DNA of 61,453 nt, taken from the NCBI GenBank assembly GCA_023460795.1, contig JAEWPC010000085.1, forward strand, positions 1-61,453. The letters are read 5' to 3'. The position numbers and the translations under genes were made by a program. This document shows positions 51,786 through 60,233 of this stretch, one piece after another (position 1 is the first letter of the stretch; every line of letters begins with the position of its first letter). Under the pieces are notes generated by a model, which saw nothing but the letters and a program-made list of their open reading frames with translations, was not told where the DNA came from and ran no database searches. This DNA is from Bacillota bacterium. GTDB lineage: Bacteria; Bacillota; Bacilli; Paenibacillales; Paenibacillaceae.

Positions 51786-53096
51786 TTAACGAAGAGCAGG
51801 TTCTGCTTGAGACTCCCCTTCTTCTTGGCCTGCTTCCGCGCCATCGTCGGGTTCGGCGTTGACGGCAGGGACGCTAGTGATCTCTACCGTAATGCTGTTC
51901 GTACCTCCGGCCTGCTCCATGAACCTCTCCAGGTTCACGTTGAGCGGCAGCGTATGCATACCCGGACCTTTACCGCTCAAATCCGCGTATACGTCCACAT
52001 CGCCCGGCTCCAAGCTGCCCAATATCGATGGCGCGCCTTGCACGACGATGTCCGCCACACCGGAAGCAGGATCGACGAACTTCACGTCCAGCCCTTCTCC
52101 GAGACCGTTGAATACGATCGGCAAGCCTTCCAGCTTGCGCGTCTCCGACAGCACGACTTCGACCGTAACCTCGATCTGAACCGGCGATACCTCGATGAGC
52201 GGAGGATCGATCCTCAGAGGTATCGTATACTTGCCCGAGCTTCTCAAGCTGTCGAAAGAAATCTCCGCGTTCAGGAACTCCAGCTTATCCAGCGCGTCTT
52301 GCGGTCCATATACGGTCGCCTGCTCCACGTCAGGCTTGAAGGATGCGATGCTAAGTCCTTGAGGCATGTGCCCCGTCAAGCGGAATTGAACCGGTACGGT
52401 CTTGAACGGCGAAGTGATCGGCACTTCGACTTCTACGACCGCAGGCTCAAGCTTCGCGTTCTCGATCACTTTGCCGTTCTTGTCGTAAGCGGCCAGCTTA
52501 ACGCCCTTATTCTTAATCGTCTCTTGCTCGCCGTCAACCGAGATGGATGCCTTTACTCCGGCGACTTGGTCCATCATGTTATCCGGAAGCGTCACATGCA
52601 CTTTGTTGCTTGGCTTTACGATCGGCGTCCCTGCTTGGAATCCTTTGGCCGGATGGCCCTCCGTGACGACCTCGACTTCGTATTCCTTCGTCTTAAGCGC
52701 GACGAGCGTAACCTGAACCGTAGAAGGCTCAATCTCGATGAGTTCGACGCCTCTAGGCAGAACTTCATCTATCTCCACTCTATGCGTGCCTGCGCCCAGC
52801 GGTCTCAGATCGACCTGCAATTTGTAATTGTCCGTCTTCGCGAACGCCGCGGCATTCGAAGCGCTTACTCTTATCGTCACGCTGGACGGGTTAAGCTCTG
52901 TAAGAACGAAGTTGCTTTCGTCCATGCCATATGGTTGAACGTTCAGCGTTAGCGTCTTCTGCTTCGCGGTCGAAGTTACGGTGTTCGGCTGCGTATCCGG
53001 ATTGTAGTGCACGACGGCCCACATCAGGAGAGCGAGCGCGAGCGCGACCAGCTTCGCGATTGTCGGGTGATTTAACCATTTATCCACGGTTGCCAC
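51786..53096 (-). CDS. cdaR: CdaA regulatory protein (YbbR domains)
   Basis: A 436-residue membrane-anchored protein: one N-terminal transmembrane helix (IAKLVALALALLMWAVVHY), then four YbbR domains outside the cell (repeats such as PSSVTIRVSAS, VHVTLPDNMMDQV, ATVYGPQDALDKL, VVQGAPSILGSL) and an acidic C-terminal tail rich in Glu/Gln. CdaR binds CdaA and tunes cyclic di-AMP production. Its start overlaps the end of cdaA by 17 nt, so translation is coupled. The glmM start lies 57 nt after its stop. Confidence 0.96.
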   Translation of the reverse strand: MATVDKWLNHPTIAKLVALALALLMWAVVHYNPDTQPNTVTSTAKQKTLTLNVQPYGMDESNFVLTELNPSSVTIRVSASNAAAFAKTDNYKLQVDLRPLGAGTHRVEIDEVLPRGVELIEIEPSTVQVTLVALKTKEYEVEVVTEGHPAKGFQAGTPIVKPSNKVHVTLPDNMMDQVAGVKASISVDGEQETIKNKGVKLAAYDKNGKVIENAKLEPAVVEVEVPITSPFKTVPVQFRLTGHMPQGLSIASFKPDVEQATVYGPQDALDKLEFLNAEISFDSLRSSGKYTIPLRIDPPLIEVSPVQIEVTVEVVLSETRKLEGLPIVFNGLGEGLDVKFVDPASGVADIVVQGAPSILGSLEPGDVDVYADLSGKGPGMHTLPLNVNLERFMEQAGGTNSITVEITSVPAVNAEPDDGAEAGQEEGESQAEPALR

Positions 53097-53913
53097 CTTC
53101 TTTCCGCTTCCAGAACGCTTTCCACTCCGTATTTTTCGTCTTGAACTGCGGGCGCAGCTCCTCGAACAGCTTCGAGATCAACGATTCTTCCTTGATGTCC
53201 CGGACGATTTGACCGTTAATCGCGAGGGAGACTTGTCCCGTCTCTTCGGAGACGACGACGGAGATCGCGTCGCACACTTCGCTCACGCCGATCCCCGCCC
53301 GATGTCGCGTACCGAGCTCCTTGCTGATGAATGGATTCTCCGACAATGGCAAGTAACAACCCGCGGCCATAATCTGATTGCCCCGTATAATGACCGCTCC
53401 GTCATGGAGTGGCGTATTCGGCACGAATACGTTGCTAAGCAACTCCGAGCTAAGCGCGGAATTCAGCTTAATGCCGGATTCGATGTAATCGTTAAGGCCC
53501 GTATTCCGCTCGAATACGATTAACGCGCCGATCCTTCTAGGCGCTAAATAATTAACGGATTTAATGACCTCGTTGATCTGATGGCTAATATCCTCTTCTT
53601 CGGGTGTCGACCTCGAGAACAGCTTGCCCCGTCCGAGCTGCTCAAGCGCACGCCTAAGCTCCGGTTGGAAAATAATGAGAATCGTCATGACGCCGAAAGG
53701 GAACAGCTGGCTCATCAGCCACTTGAGCGTATATAAGTTAAACCATGTGCTAAGAGCCCATACGATTACAAGGAGCAGTATCCCTCTAAGCAGTTGAACC
53801 GCGCGGGTACCCCTCACCATGATGATGAGCCGATAAATAATATAACTGACGATGAGGACATCGACGATATCTTTAATGGAGTTCTTGAATGTCAGCCCGG
53901 CAAAATAGTCCAA
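53080..53913 (-). CDS. cdaA: Membrane diadenylate cyclase CdaA
   Basis: A 277-residue enzyme making cyclic di-AMP, the housekeeping cyclase of Firmicutes. It has three N-terminal transmembrane helices, a linker, then the DAC domain with intact catalytic motifs (LHDGAVIIRG and GTRHRAGIGVSE). It is encoded with its regulators cdaR and glmM. Together with the cdaS pair at 4-5 kb it gives this window two complete diadenylate cyclases and one inactive-looking relative. A terminator separates it from rsiW upstream, so it needs its own promoter in the 53914-54042 interval. Confidence 0.97.
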   Translation of the reverse strand: MDYFAGLTFKNSIKDIVDVLIVSYIIYRLIIMVRGTRAVQLLRGILLLVIVWALSTWFNLYTLKWLMSQLFPFGVMTILIIFQPELRRALEQLGRGKLFSRSTPEEEDISHQINEVIKSVNYLAPRRIGALIVFERNTGLNDYIESGIKLNSALSSELLSNVFVPNTPLHDGAVIIRGNQIMAAGCYLPLSENPFISKELGTRHRAGIGVSEVCDAISVVVSEETGQVSLAINGQIVRDIKEESLISKLFEELRPQFKTKNTEWKAFWKRKEGGNRG

Positions 53914-54042
53914 GACGCTTGCCCCCCGTCCCGGCGCTGGATTAGTTATTTTTCTAATATACCTTGGAGATTCGTGTCGAATTACAGCGAACCTTCCTCA
54001 TTATCTTTCTCTACCGTTGCCAAGAAATCCTGTCTCTTACAT

Positions 54043-54071
54043 AAAAAAACCTCTCCGGCCGTCCAGAGAGG
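54043..54071 (-). terminator. Terminator of the sigW-rsiW unit
   Basis: On the minus strand CCTCTC and GAGAGG pair around a 10-nt loop and are followed by seven T. Confidence 0.85.
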
Positions 54072-54115
54072 CAATTGCAAGCGGACGAAATTCCATACGT
54101 CCATCATACCTTACT

Positions 54116-54724
54116 TTACGTCCCATATGCCAGCGTACCGAACCATGAGCTGACTTTGTACCAGATCCAATCGACCGCCCGGTCGATTTCCTTGATCTCT
54201 CCGGCGATATGCGCGGTCGATGCGAGCGTATAGCTGCCGTCGATGACCGTTAAATCCCCGCTGACTTCCCCGTCGATCTCCGCAATCCCGTTCACGACCG
54301 TTAGATCGCCCTCGACATGCTGGCCTGCGGGTACGATTACCTTATTGCCTTCGATAATGACATGATCCAGATCCCCGGACACCGATAATTCCTTATCTTG
54401 ATTCCACATGGCGACGAAACTCGATAGCATGACGACCATGAAGATCGCCGCGGCCGACACGGCCGGATGACGGCGAACCCAAGACGTCCAAGCGGCGGGA
54501 CGCCTCGTCTTCGGCAACGACTTCATAATACGGTCGGTCAAATAAGATGGAGGCGCTTCGGCCGGCAACGCTTGTAATAACGCATTCGTCTTCTCGAGCG
54601 TATCGAGCCTCGAGCTGCATGACGGACAGCTTTGGAGATGCTGCTGCAGGCGGCTTACCTCTTCGCGGGGCAGATCCCCGTCCAGATACTCGTGTATGGA
54701 CGCGACGGCGGCGTTGCAATTCAT
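54116..54724 (-). CDS. rsiW: Anti-sigma-W factor RsiW with bactofilin-like external domain
   Basis: A 202-residue single-pass membrane protein. The N-terminal zinc-binding anti-sigma domain carries the HxxxCxxC motif (QHLQSCPSC) and holds SigW inactive. A transmembrane helix follows (about 97-117, SAAAIFMVVMLSSFVAMW). The external part is unusual: short beta repeats (HVEGDLTVVNGIAEIDGEVSGDLTVIDG, read in two pieces) resemble the polymerising beta-helix of bactofilins and could sense or bind envelope material. The ATG at 54724 is chosen because AAAGGG lies 9 nt before it. A near-perfect SigW promoter precedes the gene. Confidence 0.88.
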   Translation of the reverse strand: MNCNAAVASIHEYLDGDLPREEVSRLQQHLQSCPSCSSRLDTLEKTNALLQALPAEAPPSYLTDRIMKSLPKTRRPAAWTSWVRRHPAVSAAAIFMVVMLSSFVAMWNQDKELSVSGDLDHVIIEGNKVIVPAGQHVEGDLTVVNGIAEIDGEVSGDLTVIDGSYTLASTAHIAGEIKEIDRAVDWIWYKVSSWFGTLAYGT

Positions 54725-54783
54725 ATCTGCCATCCCTTTCTTCATCGGTGAGTACAACCCACGCAAGCGTAGCTTCTATACTG

Positions 54784-54810
54784 TACGTGCGGCTTTCCCC
54801 TAAAGTTTCA
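54784..54810 (-). promoter_or_regulatory. SigW-type promoter directly upstream of rsiW
   Basis: On the minus strand TGAAAC (54810-54805), a 17-nt spacer and CGTA (54787-54784) match the SigW consensus, including the T-run after TGAAAC. It lies between the sigW stop and the rsiW start, so it would transcribe rsiW without sigW. Confidence 0.7.
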
Positions 54811-54826
54811 ATTAATTCGCCTTGGC

Positions 54827-55399
54827 TTACAATTTATGCTCCAATTTCTTTCTCAGGAACTCTCGGCCCCGGTGGACCCTGGTTTTCACCGTCGTCACCG
54901 GCATGTCCAGAACATCCGATATTTCCTGCAAGGACAAGTCTTGTAGATATCGCAATATCATTATGGACTTATATTTAACGGGGAGCGTCTGGATCGCGTC
55001 TCGAATGAGCTTCTGGGTCTCGGTCAAGATCAACTCGGTCTCCGGCGTTCGCTCGTCGCTAGGCATCATCGAGTAGCCGTCCAGGCCGTCATGTTCCGTC
55101 GATTCCGCATCCAGAGAGTATACCGCCCGCCGCTTGCGCAACCGATCGATGCATAGGTTGGTCGCGATCCGGTAGATCCAAGTCGAGAATTTCTGATTCT
55201 CGTCATACCGGTCCAAGTTCTTATACACCCGCAAGAACGTCTCTTGAACGACGTCCTCCGCCTCTTGCCGATTGCTCGTCATTCGATAAGCGAGGTGGTA
55301 AAGCTTGTCCTTATATAAATCCACGATCTCCGCGAACGCGCGCTGATCGCCCTTGCGGGCCAATCTCGCGAGCCGCGTCTCCAATGGCTTCAAAGTCAA
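54827..55399 (-). CDS. sigW: ECF sigma factor SigW
   Basis: A 190-residue ECF sigma factor closely following Bacillus SigW: region 2 (KGDQRAFAEIVDLYKDKLYHLAYRM, EDVVQETFLRVYKNLDRYD, KFSTWIYRIATNLCIDRLRKRR) and region 4 (LPVKYKSIMILRYLQDLSLQEISDVLDMPVTTVKTRVHRGREFLRK, in parts). It directs the response to cell-envelope stress. There is no ATG; TTG at 55399 or TTG at 55393 both have suitable spacing to AAGGTGAGG. The start overlaps the stop of the EamA gene (TTGA), so the two may be translationally coupled. Confidence 0.95.
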   Translation of the reverse strand: MTLKPLETRLARLARKGDQRAFAEIVDLYKDKLYHLAYRMTSNRQEAEDVVQETFLRVYKNLDRYDENQKFSTWIYRIATNLCIDRLRKRRAVYSLDAESTEHDGLDGYSMMPSDERTPETELILTETQKLIRDAIQTLPVKYKSIMILRYLQDLSLQEISDVLDMPVTTVKTRVHRGREFLRKKLEHKL

Positions 55400-56337
55400 T
55401 CCTCACCTTCCTGGCCGGCTTTAACGACTTCGTTCGTACGATTCTGCGCGGCCCATATCCCGACAAGAATGAGCGCGACGCCCGCAGCCTGCCACCAAGT
55501 GAGCGGTTCGCCCAGCAGAAGGAATGCGGTCATGACCGCCGCAGGAAGCTCCATCGAGCCGAGCAATGCGGCAAGGCCGCCTCCCAGCTTCGGGATGCCT
55601 GCGTTAAAACAAATGAAAGGAACCGCCGTATTCAACAGTCCGAGCAGCAGCCCCCACCCGATAATCGAGCCGCCGTCTCCCCAAGCAAAGGCAGTGGGAA
55701 AATGAAGCAGCGTAACGAACGCGAGGGATGCGGTCGACATGACGGTCGACTTCGAGATGGAGTCTACCTCCGGCGGCAAGAAGTCCGTCAAGAAAAAGAA
55801 GAGGCTATACGTCACTGCGGACAATAAGCCGAAAGCGACGCCCGTGCGATCGAGCTGACTTAGATCTTGCTCGAGCAGCCCTACCGCAAGCACCGTACCG
55901 GCTGCGATGCAGAGCATAGCCACCCACTCGGGTTTCTTCGGCCAAGCACGCTTGCGGATGCTTTCTAGCAAAATGGTAATCCACGTGAATTGAAAAAGCA
56001 AGACAATCGCCAACGACGCATCGATTCGTGCCAGCGACTCGTTATAGAACATCGTCGTCATGGCCAATCCGACGATGCCGATCGCGACCATCTTCAGCCA
56101 CGGACGTCTTACTCTTGCGTTCGCGGCGCTGGCCGCGGGCTTCCCTCTCCGCACGCGCAGGAAGCGTATGCCCATAACAAGCCACAGTATCGCCGTACCG
56201 GCCAATATCTGCGCGAACGTAAGATGGCTCGAGCTCCATCCATCCTCGTTAGCCAGCTTGAAGATGGATGAACTGACCCCATAGCTGCTCGCCCCTATTA
56301 AGACGAGGACGACAGCCCACCAATGAGTACGATTCAT
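55396..56337 (-). CDS. EamA/DMT-superfamily transporter
   Basis: A 313-residue membrane protein with ten helices in two EamA repeats (GASSYGVSSSIFKLANEDG at the start; AALLGSMELPAAVMTAFLLLGEPLTWWQAAGVALILVGI, in parts, at the end). The family exports amino acids, nucleosides or other metabolites; the substrate here cannot be told. It lies immediately upstream of sigW with a 4-nt overlap, an unusual partner for this stress-response pair. The start has only a weak ribosome binding site. Confidence 0.88.
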   Translation of the reverse strand: MNRTHWWAVVLVLIGASSYGVSSSIFKLANEDGWSSSHLTFAQILAGTAILWLVMGIRFLRVRRGKPAASAANARVRRPWLKMVAIGIVGLAMTTMFYNESLARIDASLAIVLLFQFTWITILLESIRKRAWPKKPEWVAMLCIAAGTVLAVGLLEQDLSQLDRTGVAFGLLSAVTYSLFFFLTDFLPPEVDSISKSTVMSTASLAFVTLLHFPTAFAWGDGGSIIGWGLLLGLLNTAVPFICFNAGIPKLGGGLAALLGSMELPAAVMTAFLLLGEPLTWWQAAGVALILVGIWAAQNRTNEVVKAGQEGED

Positions 56338-56355
56338 GTAGGGATAGCCTGCCTT

Positions 56356-56396
56356 TTACGCAAAGCAGGCTCAGGTTTGCACCCGAGCCTGCTTCG
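56356..56396 (-). terminator. Probable terminator of ppc
   Basis: AAGCAGGCTC and GAGCCTGCTT form a 10-bp stem with a 12-nt loop. On the minus strand it is followed only by TTGCG, so the T-tract is weak. Confidence 0.5.
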
Positions 56397-56412
56397 CTTT
56401 ATGTCCGTAGGA

Positions 56413-59205
56413 TCAGCCGGTATTGCGAAGACCGGCGGCAATTCCGTTAATCGTCAGCAGCACTTCGCGGAGCAGCTCCGCGTCGTCGCCGTTCTGCGAG
56501 CGCAAGCTGCGCAGCTCGGCCAGCAGCTGAACTTGCAAATAGCTGAGCGGATCGACGTACGGGTTACGCAAGCGAATCGACTCTTGGATAACCGGCGTAT
56601 TGTCGAGGATATCCTCTTGACCGGTAATCTTCAGAATCATGTCCTTCGTTCTCGCGTATTCCTCTTCGATCTGCGTGAAGATTCTCAGGCGGATCGTATC
56701 GTCTTGAATCATCGCCGCGTATTGGCGAGCGATCGTCAGATCGGCTTTCGCCAGCGCCATCTGCAGATTGTCGACGAGCGAGCGGAAGAACGGATACTCG
56801 CGGTACATGACGCGAAGCACTTCGATGCGCGATGCGTCGCCGCCCACGAACTTCTCGAATGCTGTACCCGCCGCGTACCATGCAGGCAGCAAGTACCGGC
56901 TTTGCGTCCATGCGAATACCCATGGGATCGCGCGCAAGTCTTCGAAACGGTCGCTTCCCTTACGCTTGGATGGGCGGGAGCCGATGTTCAGCTCTCCGAC
57001 CTCCGGCAGCGGGGTCGACTCCTTGAAGAACGTCATGAAATCCGGATCGCGGAAGATCAGATCCTGATACTTCGTCTGCGCGTCCTCGGAGATGCCGCGC
57101 ATGATCTCTTCCCACTCTGCTTCGGATGACTTCTCTTGCGCCGGGTAGCGGGACAAGTATGCTCCCAAGAGGAGCGCGCTCGTCGCTTGCTCCAAGCTGC
57201 GGTAGGCGATACCCTTCATCGAATAACGGGAAGACAGTACTTCCCCTTGCTCGGTGATCTTAATGCCTCCGCCGATCGTATGCGGCGGCTGAGCGAGAAT
57301 ACTGCGGTTTAGCGGCATACCACCGCGACCGAGCGCGCCCCCGCGGCCATGGAAGAATTTCAGGCGAACGTCGTGTTCCTTCGCCGTGCGAGTCAGATCG
57401 TTGAGCGCTACGCGCAGCTCCCAGTTCGCCGTCACCATGCCTCCGTCTTTATTGCTGTCGGAGTAACCGAGCATAATCTCGTGAAGGTTGCCCATCGCCT
57501 GGAGCGTCTCGCGATAGATCGGCAATTTGAACAGCGTCCTCATGATCTCCGGAGCCTCGTGCAAGTCGTCGATCGTCTCGAAGAGCGGCACCGCTTGAAT
57601 CGTGCAGGTGATGCTGCCGTCCGTGTTGCGTCTGAACAAGCCGGCTTCCTTCGCGAATACCATGACTTCCAGCATGTCGCTGGCGCCTCGGGTCATGCTG
57701 ATCAAGTAGCTGGAGATGCAATCGCGTCCGAACTCGACTTGAGCGCGCTGAATCGTACGATAGACGTCGAGAACTTCCTTCGTCATCTCGCTCAGTTCAG
57801 CCGTCTCGTGCAGCAATGGACGCATATCGCCGAGCAGCTTATGCAGCAGCTCGATCTTCTCCGGCTCGCTGAGCGACGGATAATCGCTCGTAATGCCTGC
57901 TTTCGCCAAGATTTCCGTCATCGCATTCTCGTGTTCCTGGCTATGCTGACGAACGTCCAGCGCGGCGAGATGGAATCCGAACAGCTCGACTTGGCGAATG
58001 AACTTCTTCAATTGCGTATCCGCTACGTAATCGGCATAGTGATGACGCAAGCTGCGGTCGATCAGCTTCAGATCTGCGATAAGCTCCTCTACCGTGTGGT
58101 AGCGCTTGTTCGTATCCTTGAAGTCGTCCTCGCGCATGTTCTGCAGCTTCTGCAGCATGTAAGTCAGCTTCACGCGGTACGGTTCTTTCTCGTTCGTCCA
58201 CGCTTCGACCGTCCGAAGCTCCAACTGCTCCGCATCCTGACGGATCGATTCCAGCAGCTCCGGGCTTACGTTCACGATCGTCGTGCTGAAGCTCATCTGA
58301 CGCATCAACGCTTTAATGATGTTCTCGTATTTGTAGATGACAAGGTTCCGTTGCATGTGCAACGTTCTCCAAGTAATATCCGCCTTAACCGATGGGTTGC
58401 CGTCGCGGTCGCCGCCGATCCAAGAACCGAATCTGAGGTAAGTCGGCACGTGCCACTTCTCGTCCGGATACGATTTCGTCAAGCAGCGTTCAAGCTCTTC
58501 GTATACATCCGGAAGCACTTCGAACAGCGTCTCGTGGAAGAAATACATGCCGTTGCGTACTTCATCGAGTACCGTCGGTTTGCGATCGCGCAGCTCGTCC
58601 GTCTGCCACAGCGTAAGTACTTCGTTCAATAGCTTCTCGCGCAGCTTCTCGCGCTCGCGATACGTGAGCGTAGGATTGTCGAGCTCCATCACCTCGTCGG
58701 CGATGCGCTTATGAATATCCAACACGGCGCGGCGCGTAGCTTCGGTCGGGTGCGCCGTCATGACAAGCTCAAGCGATATATCGCGAAGCATCCCTTGCAC
58801 TTCTTCGACAGGCAAGTTCTTGCTTCTCAGCTCTTGAACGATGCTCTCGATCGAGCCGGGTTGAACCGCTTCTCCCGCAGAGCGTTCATAATCCCTCTTG
58901 CGGCGGATACGGTGGTTCTGTTCCGCGATATTCACCAGTTGGAAATAAATCGCGAAGGCACGAATCACGCTGTGCCGAATGCCCGGCTCAAGCGTCTTGA
59001 TCGTGTTCATGAATTCCTCGTAAAGCTCCGGCGAAGACTCCGCACGCAGCGACTTGCTCATCTCACGAATTTTCTCAACATGTTCCAGTAGTTCGCGTCC
59101 ACCCTGATGCTCGAGCACGTCACCTAAGATGTTGCCTAGAAAGCGCACATCTCTACGTAGCAAATGGTTGGACGGAGAACGCCCGCTTGCGGCTATTTCC
59201 GTCAT
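56413..59205 (-). CDS. ppc: Phosphoenolpyruvate carboxylase
   Basis: A 930-residue enzyme that carboxylates PEP to oxaloacetate and so refills the TCA cycle. Conserved motifs are present in order: VMTAHPTEATRRAV (catalytic His), GSWIGGDRDGNPSV, LGYSDSNKDGGM, FHGRGGALGRGGMP and the invariant C-terminus RNTG. The ATG at 59205 follows GAGGTG by 8 nt; an upstream in-frame extension to 59238 has no site. It is monocistronic. Confidence 0.97.
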   Translation of the reverse strand: MTEIAASGRSPSNHLLRRDVRFLGNILGDVLEHQGGRELLEHVEKIREMSKSLRAESSPELYEEFMNTIKTLEPGIRHSVIRAFAIYFQLVNIAEQNHRIRRKRDYERSAGEAVQPGSIESIVQELRSKNLPVEEVQGMLRDISLELVMTAHPTEATRRAVLDIHKRIADEVMELDNPTLTYREREKLREKLLNEVLTLWQTDELRDRKPTVLDEVRNGMYFFHETLFEVLPDVYEELERCLTKSYPDEKWHVPTYLRFGSWIGGDRDGNPSVKADITWRTLHMQRNLVIYKYENIIKALMRQMSFSTTIVNVSPELLESIRQDAEQLELRTVEAWTNEKEPYRVKLTYMLQKLQNMREDDFKDTNKRYHTVEELIADLKLIDRSLRHHYADYVADTQLKKFIRQVELFGFHLAALDVRQHSQEHENAMTEILAKAGITSDYPSLSEPEKIELLHKLLGDMRPLLHETAELSEMTKEVLDVYRTIQRAQVEFGRDCISSYLISMTRGASDMLEVMVFAKEAGLFRRNTDGSITCTIQAVPLFETIDDLHEAPEIMRTLFKLPIYRETLQAMGNLHEIMLGYSDSNKDGGMVTANWELRVALNDLTRTAKEHDVRLKFFHGRGGALGRGGMPLNRSILAQPPHTIGGGIKITEQGEVLSSRYSMKGIAYRSLEQATSALLLGAYLSRYPAQEKSSEAEWEEIMRGISEDAQTKYQDLIFRDPDFMTFFKESTPLPEVGELNIGSRPSKRKGSDRFEDLRAIPWVFAWTQSRYLLPAWYAAGTAFEKFVGGDASRIEVLRVMYREYPFFRSLVDNLQMALAKADLTIARQYAAMIQDDTIRLRIFTQIEEEYARTKDMILKITGQEDILDNTPVIQESIRLRNPYVDPLSYLQVQLLAELRSLRSQNGDDAELLREVLLTINGIAAGLRNTG

Positions 59206-59346
59206 CTGTTTCACCTCAACATAAACTTTCAACGCCAAAAAGTCCTTCTTAATATCATACTACAATGATCGTCAGAAATCTTCATTTTCATGAAAAAAGG
59301 AACCTCTCCGAACATCTTCGAAGATGATCCCTCTTAGGATGGCTTT

Positions 59347-60174
59347 CTAAGACTGAAGCGGCAACCCCGCCGCTTTACGAACTTCGTTGGCCAGCCGATT
59401 GAACTCTTCGCGCGCCTCCGGTATCTCCGTGGCATACCATGCCGCACTCAAGTAACGAATGATTTTCTCCGCGTCTTCCTTGCTCATCATGTTGGCATCC
59501 TCTCCTCCCGAATCTTCCGATCCTGCCGATCCATCCGAACCTTCGGATCCTTCGGCTCCGTCTGAGCCTTCGGTTACTTCCGACACTACTGTATTCCACC
59601 AGCCCTCGTTCCCGTACGATTCGTTCAGATCGACGGGATGGCCGGCAACCATCACGCCATTCTTATACTGCCACACGTTGGCACTCGCCGACTTCCGCCC
59701 GCGGCTCCAGGCATACGTCTGCCAATAATGCTGGGAGGCGCCTCTCCGGCGCATTTCCTCTACGACGGCATACGAGCCGTATATGCCTGTCCGGTACTGC
59801 CCGAGCTCCCGTGCCGCCGCGCGTAGATAGGCTTCTATCTCGTCATAGTCATTCGGTTGCGCGTCGTAATCGACGGCGAAGTAAATGGCCGTGCCCTTCG
59901 GTTGCCCGATATCGGTTGCTTCTTGGAAAGCCGCCTTCCCGTCTGCTCGTCCGTTACTCGCACCGCCCGCTGGCCTGCTAGCCGTCGTCTCGAATACGCT
60001 GATGATGGTCATGCCCGCAGCCGTAATGCCTTCAGCCTCAGCGCGCGTTAACCTCTTCCATCTGTATCCCGCCGGCACTAAGTACCTCGCGACGAAGCGA
60101 TAACCCTGCGCCGCGATCGCCTTCGCGGTGGCGGCCGGTATCGGTTGCGCGCAATCGATCCCTTTGGTTGCCAT
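59347..60174 (-). CDS. DUF1906 / Rv2525c-like glycoside-hydrolase-like protein
   Basis: A 275-residue protein. Residues 1-195 form the TIM-barrel-like DUF1906 domain (MATKGIDCAQPIP, GYRFVARYLVP, TIISVFE, GTAIYFAVDYDA, GIYGSY, YWQTYAWS, VWQYKNGVMVAGHPVDLNESYG), related to GH25-type lysozymes and often acting on, or binding, the cell wall. A Ser/Gly/Glu/Asp linker follows, then a helical tail (EDAEKIIRYLSAAWYATEIPEAREEFNRLANEVRKA, in parts). No signal peptide is visible. GAGGTGG precedes the ATG. Confidence 0.85.
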   Translation of the reverse strand: MATKGIDCAQPIPAATAKAIAAQGYRFVARYLVPAGYRWKRLTRAEAEGITAAGMTIISVFETTASRPAGGASNGRADGKAAFQEATDIGQPKGTAIYFAVDYDAQPNDYDEIEAYLRAAARELGQYRTGIYGSYAVVEEMRRRGASQHYWQTYAWSRGRKSASANVWQYKNGVMVAGHPVDLNESYGNEGWWNTVVSEVTEGSDGAEGSEGSDGSAGSEDSGGEDANMMSKEDAEKIIRYLSAAWYATEIPEAREEFNRLANEVRKAAGLPLQS

Positions 60175-60233
60175 TAGAAACCACCTCAGTAACGAGTATA
60201 TTCAGAGGAAGGCCCGATGGTTAATTGACATGC

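Noticed and set aside
56338..56412. SigW-like promoter (TGCAAAC ... CGTA) before the EamA-sigW genes
   Set aside because: The spacer is only 14 nt and the -35 has an extra base; it overlaps the ppc terminator hairpin. The site before rsiW is far better.
57349..58632. Long open frame (427 codons) antisense to ppc, and similar long frames antisense to the MalT-like regulator (41923-43197) and cdaR (51681-52952)
   Set aside because: They are mirror frames of well-supported genes in GC-rich DNA, have Arg/Leu-rich composition without recognisable motifs, and lack ribosome binding sites.
59285..59345. Terminator between ppc and the DUF1906 gene
   Set aside because: There is a CATCTTCGAAGATG palindrome and a T6 run, but about 14 nt separate them and no continuous stem leads into the T-tract.
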